Shown here piece after piece: positions 17,842 through 26,218 of a stretch of DNA of 64,000 nt (position 1 is its first letter; each line of letters starts with the position of its first letter). The notes under the pieces are model-generated. The model saw only the letters and a list, made by a program, of their open reading frames with translations, ran no database searches and was not told the DNA's origin. The DNA lies in the NCBI RefSeq assembly GCF_034377285.1, contig NZ_CP139715.1, forward strand, positions 2,650,001 through 2,714,000, read 5' to 3'. This DNA is from Thalassobaculum sp. OXR-137. GTDB lineage: Bacteria; Pseudomonadota; Alphaproteobacteria; Thalassobaculales; Thalassobaculaceae. The position numbers and the translations under genes are program-made.

Positions 17842-18603
17842 ATGACCAGTCCGTTCGCCGCCGCGATGATCGACGCCCGCAAGGCCCGGGCGCGCACCGC
17901 GCTGCCCGACGCCCTGCCGGCCGACCGTGCCGCCGCCTTCGCCGCTCAGGTGGAGACGCTGGACGGGCTCGGCCTCGGCGTGGCCGGGTTCAAGGTCGGC
18001 GCCGACGGCCGTACCGGCGAGCCGTCTGCGGCGCCGCTGGCCACCGGCACCGTGTTCCGCGACCACACGCGGATCGTGCCGACTGCCGCACTGCCGCTCT
18101 GGCTGGAGGCGGAGGTGGCCATGGTCGTCGGGCGGGACCTGGCCTGCCGGGACGGGCTGACCGAGGCGGAGGTGCTGGACGCGATGGAGGGACTGGCCGC
18201 CGCCATCGAGATCGTCGAGACGCGGCTCGCCGACTGGCCGGACGTCCCCAAGCTCGCCGCCATGGCGGATTTCCAGGCGAATGGCGGCACGGTGGTTTCC
18301 GCCGTCGGCCGCGCGGCGACCGGGGCGAAGGTCGAGGACCTGACGGTGATCTTCGAGATGGGCTCGGTGCATATGGAGGTGCCGGGCACGAAGTATCCGG
18401 GGCAGGACATGAACCGTCTGCCGACCTGGCTGGCGAACAACATGGCCGGCTGGGGGCCCGAGATGGCGGCGCGCGGCCTGAAGAAGGGCGACGTGATCAT
18501 CACCGGGTCCTGGGTCGGCGTGATCCCGGTGCAGCCGGGCGAGACGGCGACCGTCACCGTGCCCGGTGTCGGCTCCGTGAGCGTGGAGGTGGCGGCGGGG
18601 TAG
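17842..18603 (+). CDS. 2-keto-4-pentenoate hydratase / fumarylacetoacetate hydrolase superfamily protein
   Basis: This 253-residue enzyme resembles the 2-hydroxypentadienoate hydratase (MhpD/DmpE) branch of the FAH superfamily. Visible features are GVAGFKVGADGRTGEPSAAPL, the acidic metal-site stretch LWLEAEVAMVVGRDL, then AAIEIVETRLADW, DFQANGGTVV and the C-terminal KKGDVIITGSWVGVIPVQPGETATV. The start follows GGGAGGATAACAG four bases after cca. No aromatic-degradation genes are adjacent, so its substrate is uncertain. It is the last gene of the DUF1285-Nudix-cca-hydratase run, since a repeat cluster follows. Confidence 0.85.
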   Translation: MTSPFAAAMIDARKARARTALPDALPADRAAAFAAQVETLDGLGLGVAGFKVGADGRTGEPSAAPLATGTVFRDHTRIVPTAALPLWLEAEVAMVVGRDLACRDGLTEAEVLDAMEGLAAAIEIVETRLADWPDVPKLAAMADFQANGGTVVSAVGRAATGAKVEDLTVIFEMGSVHMEVPGTKYPGQDMNRLPTWLANNMAGWGPEMAARGLKKGDVIITGSWVGVIPVQPGETATVTVPGVGSVSVEVAAG

Positions 18604-18623
18604 GCGAAAGCTCTCTCCGCACC

Positions 18624-18897
18624 CCCGGCCTCGTGCCGGGCGTGCTCGTCCGTTGGCGCGATGGCATAGGGGAACGCGCGAGCCCCAGCGTGGACCCCGG
18701 CCCGAAGCCGGGAATTGTGGATGAGGTAGCGTGCGAGCGAAGAACAGGAGTCGCCGCAAGCTTCCACCCCCTCAGGGTTACTTCCCCAATCCAAATAAAG
18801 CTCACTCCCCGGCCTTGTGCCGGGGCGATCCCGTCCGCAGGCGTGGTGCTTCTCGGGTTCGCGCGATCCTGTGCCTCGCCCCGGCCCGAGGCCGGGG
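18624..18897. repeat. Cluster of four CCCGGC/GCCGGG palindromic repeat units
   Basis: Four short hairpin units lie in the 477-base gap before the SMR exporter: 18624-18640, 18696-18712, 18807-18825 and 18879-18897. Each has a CCCGGC or CCCCGGC arm, a five-base centre (CTCGT, CCGAA, CTTGT or CCGAG) and a matching GCCGGG arm. Two flavours of centre alternate, as if paired units. The same flavour occurs at 28564-28667. This looks like a REP-type intergenic repeat family. No gene is seen between 18604 and about 18980; short frames here consist of the repeats. Confidence 0.75.
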
Positions 18898-18984
18898 AGT
18901 GGCGATAGGAAATGAGGAGAGGGGAGAGCTTCCGACGGCGCGCCCTTCGCCACGCTCCCCGCCGCCAATCCTCTTGAACGCCGC

Positions 18985-19060
18985 GTCGAGGGCGGTATAT
19001 CCGGTTCCGCGAGGCCACGTCCTCCCCCGCCAAGGGTAGAAGTCCGGGACGGCCCGGCAG
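18985..19060 (+). promoter_or_regulatory. Possible guanidine-I-like structured leader of the SMR exporter gene
   Basis: The 90 bases before the exporter gene contain ATCCGGTTCCGCG at about 18999-19011, a GAGG/CCTC mini-hairpin, and GGGTAGAAGTCCGGGA at about 19034-19049. These resemble two conserved blocks of the ykkC/guanidine-I aptamer (GGGTTCCG and GGGATAAAAGCCCGGGAG). The TCCGG and CCGGGA arms could pair as its P1 helix. The conserved GGTCCGAGAG block is not present and the element is shorter than known examples. The call is therefore tentative and rests on partial motif likeness plus gene context. Confidence 0.35.
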
Positions 19061-19080
19061 TCCACCGAAAGGAGGCTGCC

Positions 19081-19401
19081 ATGCCGTGGATCGTTCTCAC
19101 CGTCGCCGGCCTGTTCGAAATCGTCTGGGCCTACTCCATGAAGCAGTCGGTCGGGTTCACCCGGCTCGGCCCGTCCATCGTTACCCTGGCCGCCATGCTG
19201 GCGAGCTTCGGCCTGCTGGCCTGGGCGATGCGGTCGCTGCCGCTGGGCACCGCCTATATGGTGTGGACGGGCATCGGCGCGGTCGGGGCCTTCATCGTCG
19301 GCATCGTGTTCCTCGGCGAGGCGGTCAGCCCGCTGCGTCTGGTCGCGGCACTTCTGATCGTCTCGGGTCTCGTGCTGATGAAGCTGTCGAGCCCCAGCTA
19401 G
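19081..19401 (+). CDS. SMR family exporter, SugE/Gdx guanidinium type
   Basis: This 106-residue small multidrug resistance protein has four membrane helices. The essential acidic residue is Glu13 in [14 protein letters not shown], and the sequence style ([12 protein letters not shown] in loop 1, [23 protein letters not shown] in helix 3, [20 protein letters not shown] in helix 4) is that of SugE/Gdx, which exports guanidinium in exchange for protons as an antiparallel dimer. It lies in the inner membrane. The start follows AAAGGAGGCTGCC. A possible guanidine-type leader lies upstream, which would fit the transport role. A single gene rather than a pair also favours the homodimeric Gdx type. 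It is convergent with an MDR oxidoreductase gene. Confidence 0.9.
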   Translation: MPWIVLTVAGLFEIVWAYSMKQSVGFTRLGPSIVTLAAMLASFGLLAWAMRSLPLGTAYMVWTGIGAVGAFIVGIVFLGEAVSPLRLVAALLIVSGLVLMKLSSPS

Positions 19402-19416
19402 AACGGCGTCGCCTCT

Positions 19417-20463
19417 TCAGGCGACCGTCAGCACGATCTTGCCGATATAGCCCTTGTCGCTGAACGCCTGCTGCGCCGCCCGGATCTCCGCCAGCGGATA
19501 GGTCTCGGCCACCAGGGGGCGGACCTCGCCGCGCTCGATCCGGCCGACCAGGTTGCCGAACACCTCGGGTTCCAGCGCGGTGCAGCCGAAGAAGCTCAGA
19601 TCCTTCAGATACAGCGTGCGCACGTCGAGTTCGACCAGCGGCCCGGCGACCGCCCCGGAGACCGCATAGCGCCCGCCCGGCCGCAGCACCTCGAGCAGGG
19701 TCGGCCATGTCGGGCCGGCCACCAGGTCGATCACCGCATCGACGCCGCCGCGGCCGAGCTCCGCCACGAAGTCGTCTTCTCGGCCCAGGGTCCGGTCCGC
19801 GCCGAGTTCCCTGAGAGCGTCCGCCTTGCCGGCGCTGGTGACCGCCACGACACGGGCCCCCCGCGCCCGGGCAAGCTGCACGGCGGCCGACCCCACCCCG
19901 CCCGAGGCGCCGGTGACCAGCACGGTGTCGCCGCCGGTCACACCGGCACGGGTCAGCATGTTCTCGGCCGTGGAATAGGAGCAGGGGAAGGACGCCAGCT
20001 CGCTATCGCTCAGGGCGCTGCGGACCGAGGAAGCATGGCGCGCCGCGACGCAGGTATATTGCGCGAACCCGCCGGGGCAGTCGGAGCCGAGAAACTTCGG
20101 CGTGTCCAGGGTACGGCCGCCGGCCTCCCGCAGGCAGGGTTCGATCAGGACGCGCTCGCCGATCCGCGCCGGGTCGACGCCCTCGCCGACCGCGGCGATC
20201 CGCCCGCACACATCGATCCCCTGGATCAACGGAAAATCGATGGCCGATCCGCTCCAGCCCGCATCCTCTTCAGGCGACCCACTCTTGGAGTACCAGCCGA
20301 CCCGGGTGTTGATGTCGGTGTTGTTGACCCCGGCGGCGGCGACCTCGACGACCACCTCGCCGCGCGCCGGTCGGGGCACGGGCAAGTCGTCGCGCCATTG
20401 CAGCATTTCCGGACCGCCATGCCCGGTGAGGACGACGCCGAACATTCGGTCGGGCAGGGTCAT
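19417..20463 (-). CDS. Medium-chain dehydrogenase/reductase, zinc-alcohol-dehydrogenase-like (quinone reductase type)
   Basis: This 348-residue MDR protein has a GroES-like N-terminal domain (VVVEVAAAGVNNTDINTRVGWY, QGIDVCGRIAAVGEGVD, RIGERVLIEP) and an NAD(P)-binding Rossmann domain (DTVLVTGASGGVGSAAVQLARARGARVVAVTS). The ending QQAFSDKGYIGKIVLTVA is typical. The cysteines expected for structural zinc are not in the usual cluster, so it may be a zinc-independent NADPH oxidoreductase. The insertion containing REAGGRTLDTPKFLGSDCPGGFAQY is a subfamily feature. It follows the GNAT gene on the same strand at 76 bases. The substrate is unknown. Confidence 0.88.
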   Translation of the reverse strand: MTLPDRMFGVVLTGHGGPEMLQWRDDLPVPRPARGEVVVEVAAAGVNNTDINTRVGWYSKSGSPEEDAGWSGSAIDFPLIQGIDVCGRIAAVGEGVDPARIGERVLIEPCLREAGGRTLDTPKFLGSDCPGGFAQYTCVAARHASSVRSALSDSELASFPCSYSTAENMLTRAGVTGGDTVLVTGASGGVGSAAVQLARARGARVVAVTSAGKADALRELGADRTLGREDDFVAELGRGGVDAVIDLVAGPTWPTLLEVLRPGGRYAVSGAVAGPLVELDVRTLYLKDLSFFGCTALEPEVFGNLVGRIERGEVRPLVAETYPLAEIRAAQQAFSDKGYIGKIVLTVA

Positions 20464-20539
20464 CTGGATCGCCTGAATAACGGATCGGTCTCGGTCAAAG
20501 GTAGGGTGCCGCCCGGCCGGGTCAATTTCCGGCGCCCCC

Positions 20540-20998
20540 TCAGTCGGCGGGGCGGGTCAGCTCCATGCGGTGGAAGAACGGCCGGCAGCCGACCGAGGCC
20601 CAGAACGCCTGGCCGCCTGGATTGCTCTCCAGCACGTCCAGGGTCACCCGGCCGCCGGGTGCCACGCGGGTCTCCATGAACAGATCGAACGCATCGCGCC
20701 CCAACCCCTGGCGGCGGTAGGCGCGGTCGATGAAGAATTGGCGGACGAAGCGCTCCGGGATCGCCGGGTCCAGCGGGTAGGGATTGAGGGCGTGGACGAT
20801 ATAGCCGACCACGTGTCCCTCGATCTCCAGGATGTCCTGGTGCCACTCCTTGGTGCTCAGCCACACCCGATGGCGCTCGATCAGCTCGGGAATGGCGATA
20901 TCCGTCGGGTGGCCTTCATCGTCGAGAAGCTGGCGGTTCAGGACCGCGAGGGTCCGTATGTCGTCTTCGCGGGCCGGCCGCAGCATCAGAACGGACAC
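20540..20998 (-). CDS. GNAT family N-acetyltransferase
   Basis: This 152-residue GNAT protein has an N-terminal LRPAREDDIRTLAVLNRQLL, the beta-4 strand HVVGYIVHALN, and the acetyl-CoA pyrophosphate loop in FIDRAYRRQGLGRDAFDLFM (R-x-x-G-L-G, a Q-x-x-G-x-G/A variant). The later part reads RVTLDVLESNPGGQAFWASVGCRPFFHRMEL, with the N-x-x-x-x-x-F/W-x-x-x-G signature. The substrate is unknown. It sits 39 bases downstream of the large helicase gene and 76 bases upstream of the MDR gene on the same strand, so a three-gene transcript is possible. A start at MLRPAREDD four codons later is an alternative. Confidence 0.9.
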   Translation of the reverse strand: MSVLMLRPAREDDIRTLAVLNRQLLDDEGHPTDIAIPELIERHRVWLSTKEWHQDILEIEGHVVGYIVHALNPYPLDPAIPERFVRQFFIDRAYRRQGLGRDAFDLFMETRVAPGGRVTLDVLESNPGGQAFWASVGCRPFFHRMELTRPAD

Positions 20999-21037
20999 TC
21001 CACGCTCCCCATCGTCCAGGTTCCCCGCCGTCGCGGA

Positions 21038-23509
21038 CTAGAGCTGCAGGCTGGCCTGCATGTCGCCGCCGATCGCCTCCTCGATGAGGCTTTCGGCGAA
21101 GTCGTCCATCAGCGCTTCGATCGCGCCTCCGGCGACCTGTTCCTTACCGACCTCCAGCAGGATCGGCACCGCCAGCGGCGACACCCGGTCGAGCCGGCGG
21201 TGGACGATCCGGCCCTGCACGCTGACCAGCAGGTCGGACAGCCGGCGGATGTCGGTCAGCCCCCGCGCCGCATCCTCCCGGGTCGCCTGCAGCAGGATGT
21301 GATCGGGTTGATGCTTGCGCAGAACATCGTAGATCAGGTCGGCGTTGAAGGTCACCTGACGGCCGGTCTTCTCATGGCCCGGCAGCTTGCGCTCGATCAG
21401 CCCGGCGATGACGGCGACGTTGCGGAAGGTGCGCTTGAGCAGGGAGGATTCCGCCATCCATTCCTCCAGGTCGTCGCCCAGCATGTCCTGATCGAACAGG
21501 GTGTCCACGTCCGCGCAAGCCTTCACCGACCACACCGCGATGACGTAGTCGGTGGCGACGAATCCGAGCGGTCCCAGCCCCATGCGCTCCATCCGCCGGG
21601 TCAGCAGCATGCCCAGGGTCTGGTGGGCGTTGCGCCCGGCGAAGGTATAGGCGACCAGGTATTCCCGGTCGGCCCGCGGGAAGGTCTCCACCAGCAGGCT
21701 GTCGGCCTTGGGCAGGACCGAGCGCCAGCGCTGCAGCTCCAGCCATTCCTCCACCGGTCCCGGCAGGGTGGGCCAGGACGCGCTGTCCTCCAGCATGCCC
21801 CGCACCCGGTGGGCGAGCTGGGTGGTCAGCGGCAGCTTGCCGCCCATATAGGCCGGCACGGCGGGCTCGCCCTCGCCGCCGGGGGTGCAGTCGACGAAAT
21901 TCTCGCGCATGCCCTGGAAGGTCAGCAGCCGGCCGGCGAACAGGAAGGTGTCGCCCGGGCGGAGCCACTGGACGAAATACTCCTCGATCTCGCCCAGGAT
22001 GCGGCCGCGCCCCATCCGCACCTTCACGGTCACCGCCTCGACGATGGTGCCGACATTCATGCGGTAGGATTGGGCCACCCGCTTGTCCGCCACCTCCAGC
22101 CTTCCGTCGGCATTGGGGCGGATGCGCTGGAACCGGTCGTAGACCTTCAGCGCATAGCCGCCGGTGCGCACGAACTCCACCACCGCGTCGAAGGTCTCGC
22201 GGTCGAGCTCGGCATAGGGCGAGGCGGTGATCACCTCGGCATAAAGCTCTGACGGATCGAACGGAGCGGCGCAGGCGGTGCCGAGCACGTGCTGGGCCAG
22301 CACGTCGAGCCCGCCGGGGCGCGGCGGATCGCCGTCCAGCTCGCCCGCCCGCATGGCGTCGAGCGCGGCCTTGCATTCCAGCACCTCGAACCGGTTGGCG
22401 GGGACCAGCAGGGCGCGGGACGGGGTGTCCAGCCGGTGGTTGGCCCGGCCGATGCGCTGCAGCAGCCGCGAGGTGCCCTTCGGCGCGCCCACCTGCAGCA
22501 CCAGGTCGACGGCGGCCCAGTCGATGCCGAGATCGAGGGAGGAGGTGGCGACCACGGCGCGCAGCCCCCCCTTGGCCATCACCGCCTCCACCTTGCGCCG
22601 CTGCTCTGCCGCCAGCGAGCCGTGGTGCAGGGCGATGGGCAGGTGGTCCTCGTTGGCATGCCACAGGGCCTGGAAGATCAGCTCAGCCTGGGCGCGGGTG
22701 TTCACGAAGACCAGAGTGGTTCGGTGCGCCTGGATCGCGGCGTAGATCCGGTCGATGGCGTAGAGCCCCATATGCCCGGCCCAGGGCAGGCGGTCTTCGT
22801 CCTTTTCGCCCCCAGGGAGCAGGATCTTCACCTCCGCCTGCGCCGCCTCGCCACCGCGCACGACGGTGACGTCTTCGGCCGGTGCCTGGCCGGTCTTCGA
22901 CAGATAGGCCTCCAAGGCGGCCGGATGGGCGACGGTGGCCGACAGCCCGACCCGCCGGGCCTCGGGCGCCAGGGTGCCGAGCCGGGCCAGCGCCAGGGCC
23001 AGCAGCTCACCCCGCTTGGTGCCGGCCAGCGCGTGCAGCTCGTCCACCACCACGCAGCGCAGCCCGGCGAAGATCTCGCCCGCATCCGGATAGGACAGCA
23101 GCAGGGCGAGGCTTTCCGGCGTGGTCAGCAGGATATGCGGCGGCTTGCGGCGTTGGCGCTGGCGTTTGGAGGCGGGGGTGTCGCCGGTGCGGGTCTCCGC
23201 GGTGACGGCGAGGCCAATCTCCTCGATCGGGGCGGTGAGGTTGCGGTGGATATCGACCGCCAGCGCCTTCAGCGGCGAGATGTACAGCGTGTGCAGCCCC
23301 GCCTTCGGGTCTTCGGCCAGTTCGACCAGCGAGGCGAGAAACCCGGCCAGCGTCTTGCCCCCGCCGGTCGGCGCGATCAGCAACGCCGACCGCCCGGCCC
23401 GGGCGGCGGCGAGCATCTCAAGCTGGTGCGGATGGGCGGCCCATCCCTTGGCCGCGAACCACGCCTGAAAGGCGGGCGGCAGGGCGGGCAGGGGCGGGGT
23501 GTGGTTCAT
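21038..23509 (-). CDS. Lhr-type DEXH helicase (ligase-associated DNA damage response helicase)
   Basis: This 823-residue superfamily 2 helicase matches the short Lhr form found next to DNA ligase in many alphaproteobacteria. Motif I is APTGGGKT (around residue 50), Ia ISPLKALAVDI, II VVDELHAL, III LSATVAHP, IV LVFVNTRAQAE, V SSLDLGIDW and VI QRIGRANHR. The C-terminal Lhr core follows (RFQRIRPNADGRLEVADKRVAQSYRMNVG, GDTFLFAGRLL, YTFAGRNAHQTLGMLLTRRM). It translocates on single-stranded DNA and is linked to DNA repair. The start MNHTPPLPALPP at 23509 is chosen; the frame opens 12 codons earlier. The usual partners (ATP-dependent ligase, an MBL-fold exonuclease, a phosphoesterase) are not adjacent here. 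Confidence 0.92.
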   Translation of the reverse strand: MNHTPPLPALPPAFQAWFAAKGWAAHPHQLEMLAAARAGRSALLIAPTGGGKTLAGFLASLVELAEDPKAGLHTLYISPLKALAVDIHRNLTAPIEEIGLAVTAETRTGDTPASKRQRQRRKPPHILLTTPESLALLLSYPDAGEIFAGLRCVVVDELHALAGTKRGELLALALARLGTLAPEARRVGLSATVAHPAALEAYLSKTGQAPAEDVTVVRGGEAAQAEVKILLPGGEKDEDRLPWAGHMGLYAIDRIYAAIQAHRTTLVFVNTRAQAELIFQALWHANEDHLPIALHHGSLAAEQRRKVEAVMAKGGLRAVVATSSLDLGIDWAAVDLVLQVGAPKGTSRLLQRIGRANHRLDTPSRALLVPANRFEVLECKAALDAMRAGELDGDPPRPGGLDVLAQHVLGTACAAPFDPSELYAEVITASPYAELDRETFDAVVEFVRTGGYALKVYDRFQRIRPNADGRLEVADKRVAQSYRMNVGTIVEAVTVKVRMGRGRILGEIEEYFVQWLRPGDTFLFAGRLLTFQGMRENFVDCTPGGEGEPAVPAYMGGKLPLTTQLAHRVRGMLEDSASWPTLPGPVEEWLELQRWRSVLPKADSLLVETFPRADREYLVAYTFAGRNAHQTLGMLLTRRMERMGLGPLGFVATDYVIAVWSVKACADVDTLFDQDMLGDDLEEWMAESSLLKRTFRNVAVIAGLIERKLPGHEKTGRQVTFNADLIYDVLRKHQPDHILLQATREDAARGLTDIRRLSDLLVSVQGRIVHRRLDRVSPLAVPILLEVGKEQVAGGAIEALMDDFAESLIEEAIGGDMQASLQL

Positions 23510-23767
23510 GGCGGGAGTATGTGGGGCGGGGTGGCGAGGGGGCAATTGGCGGGGACGTCGGACACGATAAGAGCCCAGACGTAGCTTCTCGCCTCCGTCG
23601 CCATCCTAAACTTGATTCGCAATCCACACCGGGGTGCTCCGATCCAACCTCAACAGGAATCATAGCAGGGCGCGACCGGAATTGTGGCTCCGCACACATC
23701 GGCACGCCGCGAGTGATGCTATGCCTGCATATCGTCTAAGTTGCGCCGGGTAGGTGAGGGGGAGGGT

Positions 23768-25495
23768 GTGGCGCGTCTTCGTACTCGCAGGAGTTTGGAG
23801 AATTGGCTGAAGAAACAGCCAAGGGAGGTTGCCGTGATCATCGCGGCACGCGCCGCCCTGCGTGTCTTGCCGCTCGCGATTTCACACACCGACTTAGACC
23901 GTGAGGCGCCAGGAGCCGACATGCTCCTGCCCTGTTTCCGAGCTGCGGCTATCGCCTGGGCTGCGGGAACATGGCCAGCCCGGGCGACAGGACTTAGATC
24001 CGTCGCCGCCGCTGTCAGATTCTTCGATGCCGTTGCTGACGCGTCCGCGTCCGCCGCCGCCTCCGCCGCTTCTGGCTCCGCTTGCTCCGCGGCGACCAGA
24101 TCTCCCACTGACGCAAATTCTCTTGCTGCCGATGCCGCGGACGCCGCCGCTTACGCCGCAAATGCCGCTGGCTACACCGCCAGAACCGTCGCATACGCTG
24201 CCAACGCCGCCGCTACGTTCCGGCAGATAAATCACGACGTGGATTTTATAAGGCGCGGAGGCGGTGCTCATGGCCTAGGCCTGGAGCCTCTCTGGCAAGA
24301 AACTTTCCCGCACGAGATTCATGAGCGCTGGGAACAGTTCCTAGACGTGCTGCCTAGCAGCAGGCACCAGCATTGGAACGTTTGGATCGATTGGTACCAT
24401 GATCGAGGGCTTGGCAGCGGCAGTGGCCGCGCGGTCATCGAAGAGCTGGAAATCGCCCGTATCCTGATCCCCGACGAGGATTGGAAGAAAGGTCCAGAGC
24501 ACGTCAATGCACTGATCCAGAGGTTGGAGGATCAGTACCGACAGGCCGAAGACGACGAGGAAGGCGACATCGCTGAAGCGATGTTCGACCTCGGGGACGA
24601 GATCGACGATGCCGATCCAGAAGAGGCCCTTGAAGTTGCTGAAGTACCCGCGCAACGACCCGCCGTTGTAGAGGTAGAGGTAGGCAGGGACCGACGGATT
24701 CACCGCAAATTACCTTCGCCGCCGGAAGCCGATGATGCTGATGCGGAAGCTGATTTAAGGGATGCCTACGAGGCGCATCGGGCGATCCTGAACGCGCTTA
24801 CCCGGAGTGACCCCGGACGGAATTGGCCGGATCTGAAACTGGCGCTGGCGGACTACGCCGACGCTTTGGGAGCTTCCTTTGACGTGATGAACGTTATCGC
24901 AACGGGGGTCCATGGCGAACGTCTTGGTCAATTTGTCCTGCGTGCCGATATCGAACTGATGGAAGGTGCAGCCGCCGACCTGACGTCTCTGTTCACCGCA
25001 CATGCTGTCTTCATCCGCCAATTTCCCAGATGGCGGCGCTATCTCGATCGCAATCGTCCACCGCCGGACCCGGAGGTCGTGCAGGCTGCAGTCGAGACAG
25101 CAGGATCGCTCAAAGATTTTCCGGGACTCTTTGGTGATGACGTCGTCGAAGCGGCGGAACGGCAGGCAATGCCGATAAGGGACATCGTCGCGAACAGTGA
25201 AGACCGGTTGCCGCCAATCGTCGAGAGTAGCTTGGTCGACAGCATCCTCAACGTGACCTTCGGAGCATCCGCACCTACTGCAGAGTTCTTGAAGGATGCG
25301 ACAAGTGAAGGTCGGGAGGCCGCACTGGATCTCACATATGTGGCGACGTTTCTCGGATTGGCCTCGGTGAGTAATCTCGTTCTGAAGTTGCCGATGGAAT
25401 TGACTTTCGTGCCGGCATTGCTTGCCCTCATCGCCAAACGACAAAGTAGGAAACCAAAGGTTCGTGCCGAAGAGAAATCGAACGAGGAGGGATAG
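23768..25495 (+). CDS. Alanine-repeat protein of unknown function (575 aa)
   Basis: The protein is not recognised. GTG at 23768 is chosen as start because AGGGGGAGG lies just upstream; a TTG at 23741 would add nine residues. The N-terminus reads RSLENWLKKQPREVAVIIAARAALRVLP. Around residues 90-155 the protein is alanine-rich and helical, with repeats such as ADAADAAAYAANAAGY and VAYAANAAA. A tryptophan-rich segment follows (WNVWIDWYHDRGLGSGSGRAV), then an acidic linker of about 80 residues (DDEEGDIAEAMFDLGDEIDDAD). The C-terminal part ends with a hydrophobic stretch (LTYVATFLGLASVSNLVLKLPMELTFVPALLALIAKR), so a membrane-proximal tail is possible. Base composition is less GC-biased than the neighbours, suggesting acquisition. 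It stands alone between the helicase and bcp. Confidence 0.7.
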   Translation: MARLRTRRSLENWLKKQPREVAVIIAARAALRVLPLAISHTDLDREAPGADMLLPCFRAAAIAWAAGTWPARATGLRSVAAAVRFFDAVADASASAAASAASGSACSAATRSPTDANSLAADAADAAAYAANAAGYTARTVAYAANAAATFRQINHDVDFIRRGGGAHGLGLEPLWQETFPHEIHERWEQFLDVLPSSRHQHWNVWIDWYHDRGLGSGSGRAVIEELEIARILIPDEDWKKGPEHVNALIQRLEDQYRQAEDDEEGDIAEAMFDLGDEIDDADPEEALEVAEVPAQRPAVVEVEVGRDRRIHRKLPSPPEADDADAEADLRDAYEAHRAILNALTRSDPGRNWPDLKLALADYADALGASFDVMNVIATGVHGERLGQFVLRADIELMEGAAADLTSLFTAHAVFIRQFPRWRRYLDRNRPPPDPEVVQAAVETAGSLKDFPGLFGDDVVEAAERQAMPIRDIVANSEDRLPPIVESSLVDSILNVTFGASAPTAEFLKDATSEGREAALDLTYVATFLGLASVSNLVLKLPMELTFVPALLALIAKRQSRKPKVRAEEKSNEEG

Positions 25496-25514
25496 AGCCG
25501 CGCTTACGCCTGGG

Positions 25515-25546
25515 TCCCGGATCGATCCTTGCTGGATCGTCCGGGA
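25515..25546 (+). terminator. Hairpin after the alanine-repeat gene
   Basis: TCCCGGATCGATCC and GGATCGTCCGGGA are nearly perfect inverted repeats with a five-base loop, 19 bases after the stop. There is no T-run, so it may be a repeat element or a weak terminator. Confidence 0.5.
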
Positions 25547-25686
25547 AGTCGTGTGTGGGAAGGGGCGGCTGAATGTGCTCCGGTTCTGTTGCGCCGCAGC
25601 GCGCGTAGTCACCCCGTCGCCAATTGACACGATGCCCCCACCGACCGACATCTGTGGCCGCACATAACCCGTAGGAGACCCCGATC

Positions 25687-26154
25687 ATGAGCCTCGATGT
25701 CGGCGACAAGGCCCCGGACTTCACAATGCCCACCGATGGCGGCGGCGAGGTGTCGCTGGCCAAGCTGAAGGGCAAGCCGGTGGTGCTGTATTTCTATCCG
25801 CGCGACGACACGCCGGGCTGCACGACCGAGGCCTGCGGCTTCCGCGACGCGCTGCCGGATTTCTCCGGTGCCGGCGGGGTCGAGATCATCGGCGTCAGCC
25901 GCGACACGGTGGCCAAGCACGACAAGTTCAAGGCCAAGTACGACCTGCCCTTCACCCTGGGCGCCGACGAGACCGGCGCGGTGACCGAGGCCTATGGGGT
26001 CTGGGTCGAAAAGAACATGTACGGCAAGAAATCCATGGGTATCGAGCGCGCCACCTTCCTGATCGACGGCGACGGCGTGATCCGCGGCGTCTGGCGCAAG
26101 GTCAAGGTGAAGGGCCATGTGGACGAGGTGCTGGCGGCGGCGAAGCAGCTGTAG
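25687..26154 (+). CDS. bcp: Thioredoxin-dependent peroxiredoxin, PrxQ/Bcp
   Basis: This 155-residue atypical 2-Cys peroxiredoxin reduces hydroperoxides with thioredoxin as reductant. The active-site block is FYPRDDTPGCTTEACGFRD: peroxidatic Cys45, with Thr42 and Pro43 before it, and resolving Cys50 five residues later, the PrxQ pattern. KFKAKYDLPFTLGADE, YGVWVEKNMYGKKSMGIERATFLID and the arginine-containing GVIRGVWRKVKVKGH complete the family signature. It is cytoplasmic with no signal peptide. It starts after GTAGGAGACCCCGATC and is monocistronic, ending before a strong hairpin. About 190 bases precede it, with one hairpin and no other gene. Confidence 0.96.
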   Translation: MSLDVGDKAPDFTMPTDGGGEVSLAKLKGKPVVLYFYPRDDTPGCTTEACGFRDALPDFSGAGGVEIIGVSRDTVAKHDKFKAKYDLPFTLGADETGAVTEAYGVWVEKNMYGKKSMGIERATFLIDGDGVIRGVWRKVKVKGHVDEVLAAAKQL

Positions 26155-26173
26155 CCACCCATCTCCCCACATC

Positions 26174-26202
26174 CGTCATCCCGAAACAAGTTCGGGATGA
26201 CG
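26174..26202. terminator. Perfect 12-bp stem hairpin after bcp
   Basis: CGTCATCCCGAA and TTCGGGATGACG pair perfectly around an ACAAG loop, 20 bases after the bcp stop. GTGTTATTTT follows. It fits a terminator and also resembles a palindromic intergenic repeat, since CGTCATCCC and GGGATGACG recur at the ends of the next element. Confidence 0.7.
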
Positions 26203-26218
26203 GTGTTATTTTAACGAA

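Noticed and set aside
18554-19100. Several short frames around the repeat cluster before the SMR gene
   Set aside because: They consist of translated palindromic repeats and overlap each other on both strands; no ribosome site supports them.
19081-19401. EmrE-type multidrug pump
   Set aside because: The loop 1 and helix 3 sequence style ([26 protein letters not shown]) is that of SugE/Gdx guanidinium exporters rather than EmrE.
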